DNA of 64,000 bases from DASQZK01 sp963732905 (GTDB lineage Bacteria; Bacteroidota; Bacteroidia; Bacteroidales; GCA-2748055), in NCBI GenBank assembly GCA_963732905.1, contig CAVTBM010000008.1:1054001-1118000 (forward strand), given 5' to 3'. Positions within the stretch are counted from its first letter, which is position 1. Each line of letters starts with the position of its first letter. Below, piece by piece: positions 44,369-53,619 of the stretch. The notes below the pieces were generated by a model that saw only the letters and a program-made list of their open reading frames with translations, did not search any database and was not told where the DNA came from. The position numbers were made by a program, and so were the translations under genes.

Positions 44369-44953
44369 ATGATTTTTAAAGAAACCGGGATTCCCGGACT
44401 GATCATTATCGAACCACACCTCTTTAGAGATGACAGAGGTTATTTTTACGAAAGTTTTAACGCCAGGGAGCTGGAGAAAGGCGGCATCTCAATTACCTTC
44501 ACACAGGATAACCAGTCAAGGTCGGCTTACGGCGTGATCCGGGGCCTCCATTACCAGCTCGAACCGTATGCGCAAACCAAGCTCATCCGTGTTATTGAAG
44601 GAAAAATTTATGATATCGCCGTCGACGTAAGGAAAGGATCTCCTTCTTTTGGTCGTTGGTATGGCATTGAATTATCCTCTGAAAACCATCTCCAGTTCTA
44701 TATACCTAAAGGATTTGCCCATGGATTTTCAGTTCTGAGCGAGTATGCGACCGTACTCTACAAATGTGACCGTTACTATAATCCCGCCGCCGAAGCCGGA
44801 ATAATTTACAACGATCCCTTCCTCAATATTGACTGGAAGATCAACAAAGGCCGTGAACTTGTTTCCCCCAAAGATGGAGCTTTGTCTTCCTTTGAAAATG
44901 CAGAACTTAACTTTAACTTTGCAGGTCAGGAACCGGAAACTGAAATATCGTGA
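44369..44953 (+). CDS. rfbC: dTDP-4-dehydrorhamnose 3,5-epimerase
   Basis: 194-aa cupin-fold epimerase acting on dTDP-4-keto-6-deoxyglucose. The N-terminus IFKETGIPGLIIIEPHLFRD, FTQDNQSRSAYGVIRGLHYQ (catalytic His), VDVRKGSPSFGRWYG, FYIPKGFAHGFSVLSE and the Tyr-containing LYKCDRYYNP are all as expected. Length is standard. It is 98 bp after rfbA, and rfbD starts 8 bp after its stop. Confidence 0.95.
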   Translation: MIFKETGIPGLIIIEPHLFRDDRGYFYESFNARELEKGGISITFTQDNQSRSAYGVIRGLHYQLEPYAQTKLIRVIEGKIYDIAVDVRKGSPSFGRWYGIELSSENHLQFYIPKGFAHGFSVLSEYATVLYKCDRYYNPAAEAGIIYNDPFLNIDWKINKGRELVSPKDGALSSFENAELNFNFAGQEPETEIS

Positions 44954-44960
44954 TACCGAC

Positions 44961-45836
44961 ATGGCAAAAATACTGATCACCGGATCGGAAGGGCAACTGG
45001 GCAACAGCCTGAGAAAGCTGGCCCCGGAGTATCCCGGCATAAGTTTCATCTATACCGATATCGGTGAATTGGATATCACGAATGAAGAAAAGTGCAAACA
45101 GCTTTTCCTGAAGGTTCAACCGGACTTCGTTATAAACTGTGCAGCCTATACCGCTGTCGACCAGGCAGAAACCGATTCCGGTACCTGCTTTCTTCTGAAT
45201 GCGGATGCTGTTCAACGGCTAAGTGAAGCCGCCAAAACAGCCGGGGCAAAACTCATACACATCTCTACCGACTATATTTTCAGCGGAAGGCAGTATCTCC
45301 CTTATGCCGAATCCGATATTCCCGATCCGGAATCGGTTTACGGGCAGAGTAAATTAAAAGGAGAGGAACTCATCCGAGATGAAGACCATGTGATGATCAT
45401 CCGCACATCATGGCTTTATTCGGTGTTTGGACGCAATTTTTTTAAAACCATGTATGCACTGACCTCCCGGGAAAAGGAAGTCAGGGTAATTTTTGATCAG
45501 ATTGGCACTCCTACCCTGGCATCCGACCTGGCATCGGCCATCATGCAGATCATCAGCGCCATCCTCGATAATGCAAAAAGCTTTGTACCGGGGATATTTC
45601 ATTTCTCATCCGAAGGTGTGGCCAGCTGGTACGATTTTGCTTTTGAGATAAACAAACTCGCCGGTCATAAAGCCCGGTTGCTGCCCGTGGAAACAACCGA
45701 ATTTCCTTTGCCTGCCAGGAGACCCTTTTACAGTGTTTTAAATAAAAAGAAAATAAAAGAAACCTACCATATTGAGATACCTCACTGGAAGGATAGTCTT
45801 TTGATATGTATGAACGAATATAAACACCTTATATAA
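44961..45836 (+). CDS. rfbD: dTDP-4-dehydrorhamnose reductase
   Basis: 291-aa SDR-type NADPH-dependent reductase giving dTDP-L-rhamnose. It has the cofactor loop ITGSEGQLGNSLRKL, NCAAYTAVDQAETD, ISTDYIFSG, and the catalytic YGQSKLKGEEL Tyr-x3-Lys. ATG 44961 (MAKILITGSE) is the family start; a longer frame back to 44829 runs inside rfbC and is rejected. It is followed 9 bp later by the phosphohexomutase gene. The operon lacks rfbB, so the keto-sugar substrate must come from a gene elsewhere. Confidence 0.95.
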   Translation: MAKILITGSEGQLGNSLRKLAPEYPGISFIYTDIGELDITNEEKCKQLFLKVQPDFVINCAAYTAVDQAETDSGTCFLLNADAVQRLSEAAKTAGAKLIHISTDYIFSGRQYLPYAESDIPDPESVYGQSKLKGEELIRDEDHVMIIRTSWLYSVFGRNFFKTMYALTSREKEVRVIFDQIGTPTLASDLASAIMQIISAILDNAKSFVPGIFHFSSEGVASWYDFAFEINKLAGHKARLLPVETTEFPLPARRPFYSVLNKKKIKETYHIEIPHWKDSLLICMNEYKHLI

Positions 45837-45845
45837 TAAACGTAT

Positions 45846-47591
45846 ATGGAAAACACCGGTATGATCAACGATGTGAGGCAGCGAGCCAGGGCATGGCTTG
45901 GCAGCAGTTTTGATGAAGAGACACGAACCGAAGTTAAGCGCCTGTTGGATAAGGATGAGAAAGAACTCGTCGAATCATTTTACCGTGACCTTGAATTCGG
46001 CACGGGTGGCCTACGGGGAATCATGGGTGTTGGCACCAACCGCATGAATATTTACACGGTCGGGATGGCCACCCAGGGGATGTCAAATTATATCAAAAAA
46101 CAATTCTCCGGGAAAGCAGGGATCAAGGTGGTAGTTGGCCATGATTCAAGAAATAACAGCCGGCTGTTTGCAGAGACAACAGCGAAGATTTTCACGGCCA
46201 ACGGCTTCCGGGTTTTCCTTTTCGAAAGCCTGCGGCCAACACCCGAGCTTAGCTTTGCCATCCGACATCTCGGTGCACAAAGCGGCGTCATGATCACCGC
46301 CTCACATAATCCAAAAGAATATAACGGTTATAAGGTATACTGGAATGACGGCGGACAGGTCATCGCCCCGCATGACAGGAATATCATCGATGAAGTTCAG
46401 AAGATCACCTCGCCGGAAGAAATTCTTTTCAAGGGTAATGAGTCGATGATCGAAATCATTGGCAAAGAAATCGATGACATCTATACAGATAAGATCAAAG
46501 GCTTGTCGGTAAATCCTGAAATTATCGCCAGGCAGTCTGATCTCAGGATCGTCTACACTCCTATCCATGGCTCCGGTGTCACCCTCGTTCCCATGGCTCT
46601 GAAGAAAATGGGATTCAGGAACATCCATAACATCCCGGAACAGGATATTACCGATGGTAACTTCCCAACCGTCAAATCACCCAATCCGGAAGAACCAGCA
46701 GCCCTGGAACTGGCGATAAAAAAGGCACGGGAGATTGATGCCGATCTTGTAATGGCCACGGATCCGGATGCCGACCGGGTAGGTATTGCCGTGAAAGACC
46801 AGGAAGGAAAGATCAGCCTGCTCAACGGGAACCAGACCGCTTCACTTCTTATTTACTACCTGCTCAATGCATGGTCTTCCAAAGGAAAACTGAAAGGAAG
46901 TGAATATATCTGCAAAACGATCGTAACTACCGATTTGCTGAATAAAATGGCTGATAAATTCGGGGTAAAGCATTTCGACGTTCTTACCGGTTTCAAATAC
47001 ATCGCAGATATCATCAAGCGAAATGAAGGCGTTCTGAAGTTTATTGGCGGCGGTGAAGAGAGTTACGGGTACCTGGAAGGGGATTTTGTAAGGGATAAGG
47101 ATGCTGTCATGTCCTGTTCGCTCATCGCTGAAGTGACGGCATGGGCAAAAGACCAGGGAAAATCCCTCTTCGATATCCTGATTGATATTTATCTCGAATA
47201 CGGCTTCTATAAAGAATCACTGATTTCGGTGATCAGAAAAGGAAAAGAGGGAGTTGAGGAAATCGGCCGGATGATGGAAAATTACCGGAGAAATCCGCCG
47301 GTATCCCTTGACGGATCCAGGCTTGTGATGATATCGGACTACCAGAGCAGCATGAGTTATGATCAGCTGAGTGGTAACGAAACGATGATCGGCCTGCCTA
47401 CATCCAATGTCCTCCAGTTCTTTCTTGAAGACGGTACTAAAATATCTATCAGGCCCTCTGGAACTGAACCCAAAATAAAATTCTATTTCAGCGTTAATGA
47501 AAAACTGGGGAATAGAAGTGAATTCGGACTGACAGACCGGAGGCTCAGTGAGAAAATCGTCAGGTTGCAAAAAGAGATGGAACTTCTTTAG
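45846..47591 (+). CDS. Phospho-sugar mutase (phosphoglucomutase/phosphomannomutase)
   Basis: 581-aa alpha-D-phosphohexomutase interconverting hexose 6- and 1-phosphates. The phosphoserine loop is ITASHNPKEYNGYK. The metal-binding loop is ATDPDADRVGIAV. The sugar-binding loop is GGGEESYGYL. The phosphate-binding loop near the C-terminus is SIRPSGTEPKIKFYF. An N-terminal helical extension (about 1-45) is typical of the ~580-aa PgcA-like group. As last gene of the operon it probably supplies glucose 1-phosphate for RfbA and UDP-glucose formation. A hairpin terminator follows. Confidence 0.93.
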   Translation: MENTGMINDVRQRARAWLGSSFDEETRTEVKRLLDKDEKELVESFYRDLEFGTGGLRGIMGVGTNRMNIYTVGMATQGMSNYIKKQFSGKAGIKVVVGHDSRNNSRLFAETTAKIFTANGFRVFLFESLRPTPELSFAIRHLGAQSGVMITASHNPKEYNGYKVYWNDGGQVIAPHDRNIIDEVQKITSPEEILFKGNESMIEIIGKEIDDIYTDKIKGLSVNPEIIARQSDLRIVYTPIHGSGVTLVPMALKKMGFRNIHNIPEQDITDGNFPTVKSPNPEEPAALELAIKKAREIDADLVMATDPDADRVGIAVKDQEGKISLLNGNQTASLLIYYLLNAWSSKGKLKGSEYICKTIVTTDLLNKMADKFGVKHFDVLTGFKYIADIIKRNEGVLKFIGGGEESYGYLEGDFVRDKDAVMSCSLIAEVTAWAKDQGKSLFDILIDIYLEYGFYKESLISVIRKGKEGVEEIGRMMENYRRNPPVSLDGSRLVMISDYQSSMSYDQLSGNETMIGLPTSNVLQFFLEDGTKISIRPSGTEPKIKFYFSVNEKLGNRSEFGLTDRRLSEKIVRLQKEMELL

Positions 47592-47720
47592 AGACGGCTT
47601 TCCGGTTGTTAAGGGCTGAAACGGTTTAGACCCCTAAAACCACCAACATGTTTCGGGGTATGTGCACCCGTTTTTGGCTGCCGTTTCACTGAAAAGGACG
47701 GATTACTGATTTCTGTTGTT

Positions 47721-47755
47721 ATGAGCCGGACTTTTCTGCCGGTTCATGGATTTTT
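47721..47755 (+). terminator. Rho-independent terminator of the nucleotide-sugar operon
   Basis: Nine-pair stem ATGAGCCGG (47721-47729) with CCGGTTCAT (47739-47747), including one G-T pair, then GGA and TTTTT at 47751-47755. It lies about 130 bp past the phosphohexomutase stop and 60 bp before yjbQ. Confidence 0.55.
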
Positions 47756-47816
47756 ACCGGTAATGATTATTGAGGATTGAGTGAGTTTAACGGAATCACC
47801 CATAAAATCAAAGATT

Positions 47817-48233
47817 ATGAAATCATATCGCAAAGAGCTCTGGTTTGATGTTACGAAACGCAGAGAGCTCATCAACATCACGCCAAAGATTGATAAATGC
47901 CTGGTAGAGAGTGGAGTAATGGAGGGCCTTGTGCTGGTCAATGCCATGCATATCACGGCAAGTGTGTTCATCAATGATGACGAACCTGGTCTTCACCAGG
48001 ATTTTGAAGTATGGCTGGAAAAGCTGGCTCCTGAAAAACCGTATTCACAGTATAAGCACAACGGCTTCGAAGACAATGCCGATGCGCATCTGAAGCGGAC
48101 CATCATGGGACGAGGTGTGGTGGTGGCGGTCACCAACGGCAAGCTCGATTTTGGTCCCTGGGAACAGATCTTCTACGGTGAATTTGACGGTAAACGAAGG
48201 AAGAGGGTTTTGGTGAAGATTATTGGGGAGTGA
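47817..48233 (+). CDS. yjbQ: YjbQ family protein (secondary thiamine-phosphate synthase enzyme)
   Basis: 138-aa protein of the UPF0047/YjbQ family. Family features are ELWFDVTKRRELINITPKID, GLVLVNAMHITASVFINDDE, HNGFEDNADAHLKRTIMG and ITNGKLDFGPWEQIFYGEFD-like end (here VTNGKLDFGPWEQIFYGEFD). Some members complement thiamine phosphate synthase mutants, hence the common name, but the physiological role is unclear. ATG 47817 is chosen, as the longer GTG frame from 47781 lacks family similarity. It is monocistronic and followed by a long repeat-rich non-coding stretch. Confidence 0.9.
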   Translation: MKSYRKELWFDVTKRRELINITPKIDKCLVESGVMEGLVLVNAMHITASVFINDDEPGLHQDFEVWLEKLAPEKPYSQYKHNGFEDNADAHLKRTIMGRGVVVAVTNGKLDFGPWEQIFYGEFDGKRRKRVLVKIIGE

Positions 48234-48425
48234 TTGGGGTGTGGGGGTTGGAGAGTGTAGAGGGCAGGTTAGGAAGTTAGGGGGTTAGAAAGTTAGAAAG
48301 TTAGAAAGTTAGGAAGTTTGGAGGTTAGGAGTTAGAGAGTTAGTGGTTATTCCATTATTACTGAAATCTGTGGAAAAATATACGAATAAACGCTCTCCAT
48401 TATCCCATAACTCTTCTCAGCCTGC

Positions 48426-48476
48426 GCTACCCCCGACCCCAAAAGGGGAGGCCTGGTGCGCCGGTTCCTTCGATTC
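48426..48476 (+). repeat. Left arm of ~50-bp inverted repeat
   Basis: Begins GCTACCCCCGACCCC and ends CTTCGATTC. Its reverse complement recurs at 49037-49086 with the ends conserved and a variable centre. Each arm also holds its own small CCCC..GGGG palindrome, so each could fold alone. Confidence 0.7.
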
Positions 48477-49036
48477 ACTCACTCACTTTTTATTTTCATA
48501 GCTTCCTAACCTCCTAACTTCCTAAACTCCTAACTTATACTAAAATCTGTGTTAATCTGTGTAATCTGTGGTGAAAAAGCCTCCTACTCCCTATTTACGA
48601 CTAAACAAATTTGCCTTCATGAAATGTTGATTCGTTGATTCGTTGAGTTGTTGAGTTGTTGAGTTGTTCGTGATTCCTAATCTGTATCGATAACAATCGG
48701 CATCAGTGTAACCTGTGGTTGAAAATTCTCCGTGATAATCCGCATAATCCGCCTGTAGATAAAACGATCAAATCATTTCCTGCTGCATAACATAAGAATG
48801 GCACGCTGATTTTTCGGTGGGGCTGGCCATTAAGGGTGGTTGGGTGGGGGGTGGGAAACCCCGTCTTAAGTATGAATTCCTTAGAATAATATAGCAATGA
48901 CCGGGAAAATAACACAGGGAAGTCGAGGTGAAATCCTGATATCACTTACCAATAAGGATATTTGAGTTGTTGAGGGATTCGTGAGTACAACTAAACAACT
49001 AAACGAAAAGCCTTTGAAAATTTAAAAGGAATATGT

Positions 49037-49086
49037 GAATCGAAGAAATGGTGCGATGGGCCTCCCCTTTAGGGGTCGGGGGTAGC
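49037..49086 (-). repeat. Right arm of ~50-bp inverted repeat
   Basis: Begins GAATCGAAG and ends GGGGTCGGGGGTAGC, the reverse complement of the 48426-48476 arm. About 560 bp separate the arms, and the interval has no gene, so this is unlikely to be an intact mobile element. Confidence 0.7.
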
Positions 49087-49493
49087 GGGCTGGGGCGTTA
49101 AGTCATGCCGATACCAATCGGCATCTGTGGTTGAAAATTCTCCGTTTGCTTTTACAGCAGAACACCGGTAAGACAATACCAGGGGGCCGCTCCTGCCCCA
49201 CCATACAACCGTGGTTAATACCTGTGCACGAAACATACCCATTCCCGTCATCCTGTGAAATTTTAACGATCTCATATATTCATGGATCATTTTACAAAAA
49301 ATGGATACATATACCATCCGGCAGTGGAATAAACTGTTTTTGCGGTCATGAATGGCATCAAAACAATATGATAAATTCCCTATAGGATTCTGATGCAGTT
49401 CGTTATTTAAACTGAAACTATTTTGACGAGTGCTTCAGATTTTCTGAAAAAAAATATTAAGTTTAAAATTAGAAACCAAATCCAAGAAAAAAA

Positions 49494-50780
49494 TTGAAGC
49501 CCCGATTTCCCCAATTCTATCGTACATCCCGGGTGGTTTGCTTCTGGCTTTTTTTATTTTTGATCAGTACAGAGGCAACCCTGTTTTCACAGGAAGACTA
49601 TGCGCCCGGATACGTCATCCTCGAACAAAATGACACGACTTACGGCTTCATTGACCAGAATAGTTTTAAAACCAGCGGAAACCAATGTATATTCAAAGGC
49701 TCTTCTGATGAGAAGCCGGTAAAATATACACCGGACGATATCAAAGGATATCAGTATACAAACGGAAAATGTTACATTGCTAAAACCATTCCGGAGGATA
49801 AGGATTCAAGCCGTGTATTCCTTGAGTATCTGGTAGACGGAATTGCCAACCTTTATTTCATCAGGGATTCTGATAAAGACCGGTATTTTATTGAGAAACC
49901 CGGCAAAGGATTGATTGAACTCACAATTGAAGAGAAGGAACTGTATCAGAACGGAAAGAAAGTCATCAAAACAAACAATATCTATAAAGGAGTATTGAGG
50001 TATACGTTTTCAGATGATCAGAATCTCTTTGACAAAATTGACAAGGCATCACTAAGTGCCAAAGACCTGGTCAGGATCACCAAAGACTACCACAATGACG
50101 TTTGCAGTGATTATAAATGTATAGACTATACCCGGGATTTAAGCTCTTCATTCTCCTGTGCCCCGGAGGCCGGGGTAATTTTTTCCTGGATGACCATGAA
50201 AACATCACATGATTTTACCAGGAATCTCAAACCTATCTATGGTATAAGGTTTAATTTGCAACCTGCTTTCTTTTCAAAAAGATGGTCACTTGAGTCGGGT
50301 ATTTTTAAATCTGCAAATCACTTCAAGGATATTTTTCACACCAAACTTCTGGGCTGGGAAGCAAATCAACCAAACCTGAATTATAAAATTGATGTCTCGT
50401 ATGACCTGTTGAGGATGCCTTTTCTCTTTAAATATACTTTTCCAGGAGTAAAAATTGAGCCCAACTTGTCTTGTGGATTAAGCGGTACCGTTCTATTGAA
50501 CAAAACCTATTCATGTTGCAGGTATGAGCAGATCAGCGCCAATACTTCCAATTGTATGAAGATCAATTCGAGAATGACCGGGGGGCACCTCGGGATAACC
50601 GGGGCAGCCGGAGTGAAATATATACTGAATGAAAAATCAAACCTGGACCTGAACCTTATTTATGAACGGAGAGCTCCTGGATCCGTCACTAAAAATCTTA
50701 TGGATTATCAGATCATCCATTCCCTTGCACTGACCTTTGGTCTGGAATATAATCTTGGCAGAGGAGATAAGAAAAAATGA
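49494..50780 (+). CDS. Array paralog 1: secreted protein with C-terminal beta-barrel, unknown function
   Basis: 428 aa. The only start in frame after the upstream stop is TTG 49494, directly before a signal peptide (VVCFWLFLFLISTEATLFSQ). The N-terminal domain (about 35-225) carries the family pattern GYVILEQNDTTYGFID, CIFKGS, YTPDDIKGYQYTNGK, LEYLVDGIANLYFI and DVCSDYKCIDYTRDL. The C-terminal ~200 residues alternate like outer-membrane beta-strands (SWSLESGIFKSAN-type, ending IIHSLALTFGLEYNL). This is probably an outer-membrane or PorT-like barrel with a periplasmic or surface domain. It is the first of seven related units. The function is unknown. Confidence 0.7.
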   Translation: MKPRFPQFYRTSRVVCFWLFLFLISTEATLFSQEDYAPGYVILEQNDTTYGFIDQNSFKTSGNQCIFKGSSDEKPVKYTPDDIKGYQYTNGKCYIAKTIPEDKDSSRVFLEYLVDGIANLYFIRDSDKDRYFIEKPGKGLIELTIEEKELYQNGKKVIKTNNIYKGVLRYTFSDDQNLFDKIDKASLSAKDLVRITKDYHNDVCSDYKCIDYTRDLSSSFSCAPEAGVIFSWMTMKTSHDFTRNLKPIYGIRFNLQPAFFSKRWSLESGIFKSANHFKDIFHTKLLGWEANQPNLNYKIDVSYDLLRMPFLFKYTFPGVKIEPNLSCGLSGTVLLNKTYSCCRYEQISANTSNCMKINSRMTGGHLGITGAAGVKYILNEKSNLDLNLIYERRAPGSVTKNLMDYQIIHSLALTFGLEYNLGRGDKKK

Positions 50781-50828
50781 GATTTTGATCAGATCTAACT
50801 TTTTTAACAGAACATATAAATTAAATGC

Positions 50829-52073
50829 ATGAAACGATTATTTTACATATTTTTAGCTCTCCTGATTTGTTGTTCGGGAGAAAAAGTAATGTCGCAGGAA
50901 GATTTTGCTCCGGGATTCATTATTAATGAACAGAATGACACAATACGGGGACTTCTTGACCAGAAAAATTTTCAGGCAAACAGCAGGCAATGCACCTTCA
51001 AGGCCTCAGCTGATGCCGCACAGGTAAATTATACACCGGAAGAAATCAAAGGATACCAGTACACAAACGGAAAATATTACGTTGCCAGAACCATTCCGGA
51101 GACTAGGGATTCAAGCCGTGTATTCCTTGAGTACCTGGTGGACGGTATTGCCGACCTGTTTTATATCAGGGAGTCTGACAAAGACCGGTATTTTATTCAA
51201 AAACCCGGAAATAAGCTGTCAGAGCTAACCATTGAGGAGCAAGAACAATATAAGGACGGGAAAAAGACCATTAAGACCAGTAAGAAGTACCTTAAGGCGT
51301 TTTGCGATATACTTTCTCGGACGATCAGCCGCTCTTTAACAAAATAGATCAGACCTCACTGAGTGCCAAAGACCTTGTCAGAATAACAAAGGAATATCAT
51401 CACGATGTTTGCAATGCGTATGCCTGTATCGACTATACCAGAGACTTAAGGTCAAACCTCAGTGTAGAACCGGAAGCCGGGATAATCGTTTCGTGGATGA
51501 CTATCAAAACCTCAAAGGATTACGCCCGGAATATAAGACCTGTTTATGGGATAAAGTTAAGTGTGAGTCCGCCTTTTATTTCAAAGAATTGGGCGCTGGA
51601 AACAGGAATTTCCAATTCAACGAATCATTTTGACAGGATCTACAATCACTGATCTGGCGAATGGAAGGATATAATTTGAAAATATTGATAACCGCATCAA
51701 AATCTCTTACGATGCCCTTCGAATCCCGCTTTTATGATCAAATACACTTTACCCTTTAAGAAAGTTAAGCCGTTCCTGATTTGTCGAACTGATGGCACAC
51801 TTCTTCTGAGTAAATCATTTGAAGCCTACCGATATTAGAAGTACGGAACTGAATTTTTTAAACCCTTACCTGTTGAATCCAGACTCCCAAACCAACATGG
51901 GACTGATCGGAGGACAGGAATCAACTTCAGCCTGAATGAAAAAGCACTATGGATATAAACTTGCATATGAACGACGTGCACCAGGTTCCAATTTTAGAAA
52001 TCTAATGGATTACCAGATCATCCATTCCCTTGCACTGACTTTTGGAATGAAATTTAAAATCGACAAGAAATAA
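50829..52073 (+). pseudogene. Array paralog 2, decayed by frameshifts and stops
   Basis: ATG 50829 opens a signal peptide (LFYIFLALLICCSGEKVMSQ) and an N-terminal domain close to paralog 1. The frame is lost near 51298-51302 by loss of about one base; the next frame resumes with LRYTFSDDQPLFNKIDQ and keeps the DVCNAYACIDYTRDL motif up to a stop at 51650-51652. Beyond it, remnants in other frames still match the barrel (IKYTLPFKKVKPF near 51740; ERRAPGS, then MDYQIIHSLALTFG ending at TAA 52073). Several independent lesions mean it is not a working gene. Confidence 0.85.
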
Positions 52074-52210
52074 CCCGTCTTCCTAAAAGGAGGACTTATT
52101 TGTATTGCATTCCTGATATGTTAAACGACCTTCAGACATACCTGTTATCTCATTTTAAAGAAAGCTTTTCCAGGGAAGGCTTTTAGCCAGTCAACTTTAG
52201 GACCGTTATC

Positions 52211-53440
52211 ATGAGACAAATCTTAACATTAGGCATATGGTTTTTTAGTCCTGTCACATTCAGGGAAGACCTGGTGTCAGAAAGATTTTGCCGCCGGTTT
52301 CATCATCACGCAAGCCAGTGATACCATTTACGGCTTTATCAGAGACAGGCAAAACCCTGCTTCCGACAGGGAATGTATTTTTAAAAGGACCACCGGTTCA
52401 GATGCAGTAAAATATAAAGCCGAAGACCTGAAATCATATAAATTTACGAACGGGAATCTGTATGTTTCAAAAAAAATTCAACTGAATGGCGATTCTGCAT
52501 GTGTATTTCTCGGTTGCCTGCTGGATGGCATTGCAGATATATATTTCCTGAATATCAAAGGATCTCCGCATTATTATATTGAAAAATCAGGACTTGGCCT
52601 CCAGGAACTCATCAGAGAAGAAGAAAAAGTTGTACAGAAGCCGGAGGGAGTGGTAGGTGCGAATGATGAGAAGGAATTTCAGGTTAATCATGACCTGTAC
52701 AAAGGGATCCTGCATGTAGCCTTTGCCGATGACCGACCACTGTACAATAAAGTTGATCAGACGACATTTACCGCCAGGAATCTGGTAAGAATCACAAAAG
52801 AATACCACAAGGATGTTTGTGACGATTATAGCTGTATTGACTATACCCGGAATCTTAAAACAAAAATTTCATACAGCCTCGAAAGCGGGATAAGTGAAAA
52901 CCGGACAGGGCTGAAATCAGTTGAGGGGTATGGCCGTGACTTCAGTTTTATCTATGGCATAAAGGTATATATCCATCCGGCTCTGATCTCAAAAAGCCTG
53001 GATTTTGCCGTTGGGCTGATGAATTCAGCTCACCATCTTGATCATACCTATACCGGTGAAGGCACCGACATTTACGGATCAGACTTTGGCATAAAACTTA
53101 TAACGGATAATGATGAACTGCAAATCCGGTTTCCATCCGTTAAACCTTTTCATACTCTAAAATTAAACCCTTTATTGAAGCAGGTTATGACCATAATATT
53201 CTTTTAAACAGAAAGTCTTCAGCATTCCGGAGAACGAATACAGGTGAACTGCTTCCCGGGTACTCTGAACTGAGTATTTATCAGGCAGGGGTTTTTGCAG
53301 GAACCGGATTATCCTGTTCCGTCAGCCATAAAACCAGGATAAATCTTACGGCAGAATATGAACTTAGGCTTCCCAAAGGCGATCTCCGTGTGAATTCCCT
53401 GTGCCTGGGTTTAGGTGCGGAATTCAACCTTTCTAAATAA
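52211..53440 (+). pseudogene. Array paralog 3, frameshifted at two places
   Basis: ATG 52211 starts MRQILTLGIWFF. The frame that matches the family resumes after a six-T run (52241-52246) as VLSHSGKTWCQKDFAAGFII, so about one base is missing or extra in the signal peptide. The family domain then reads through DVCDDYSCIDYTRNL and the first barrel strands. A second frameshift lies around 53110-53165, after which another frame continues PFIEAGYDHNILLNRKSS to GLGAEFNLSK and stop 53440. The protein ends are recognisable, so decay is recent. Sequencing error at the T-run cannot be excluded, but the second lesion needs its own cause. Confidence 0.8.
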
Positions 53441-53488
53441 ACCTTATGGATAAAAATAAATCAGAGAGATAAATTCAAATATAATGAC

Positions 53489-53585
53489 TCTACTTTGACG
53501 GATTGGCTTTTTTAATGGTTTTCCAGCTTTTTCCTCAGGGATTATAGGTAAAAGAAGGTTGATTTTTCTAACCTGTCAAAGTAGA
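53489..53585. repeat. Inverted repeat upstream of paralog 4
   Basis: TCTACTTTGAC (53489-53499) and GTCAAAGTAGA (53575-53585) are exact inverse complements, 75 bp apart, ending 34 bp before the ATG of paralog 4. It could be a regulatory site or a relic of a duplication event. Confidence 0.45.
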
Positions 53586-53619
53586 ACAAACTTAAACTTA
53601 TATAATAAAAGCTACTAAC

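Larger units (their letters stand above)
48234..49493. repeat. Repeat-rich non-coding region upstream of the paralog array
   Basis: No credible gene in 1.26 kb. It contains an array of GTTAGAAA/TTAGGAAG-like octamers (48265-48345), the complementary CTTCCTAA form (48500-48535), an ATCTGTG module (48544-48575) shared with 693-724, an inverted repeat of about 50 bp (48426-48476 with 49037-49086), and a direct repeat with TGTGGTTGAAAATTCTCCG (48714-48732 and 49126-49144). GTTGA-type pentamer runs occur at 48632-48670. Promoter signals for the first array gene must lie near the right end, but no exact -7 match is seen. Confidence 0.6.

Noticed and set aside
48234..49493. Short frames within the repeat-rich gap as genes
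   Set aside because: They are short, cross repeats, and their products have no recognisable features.
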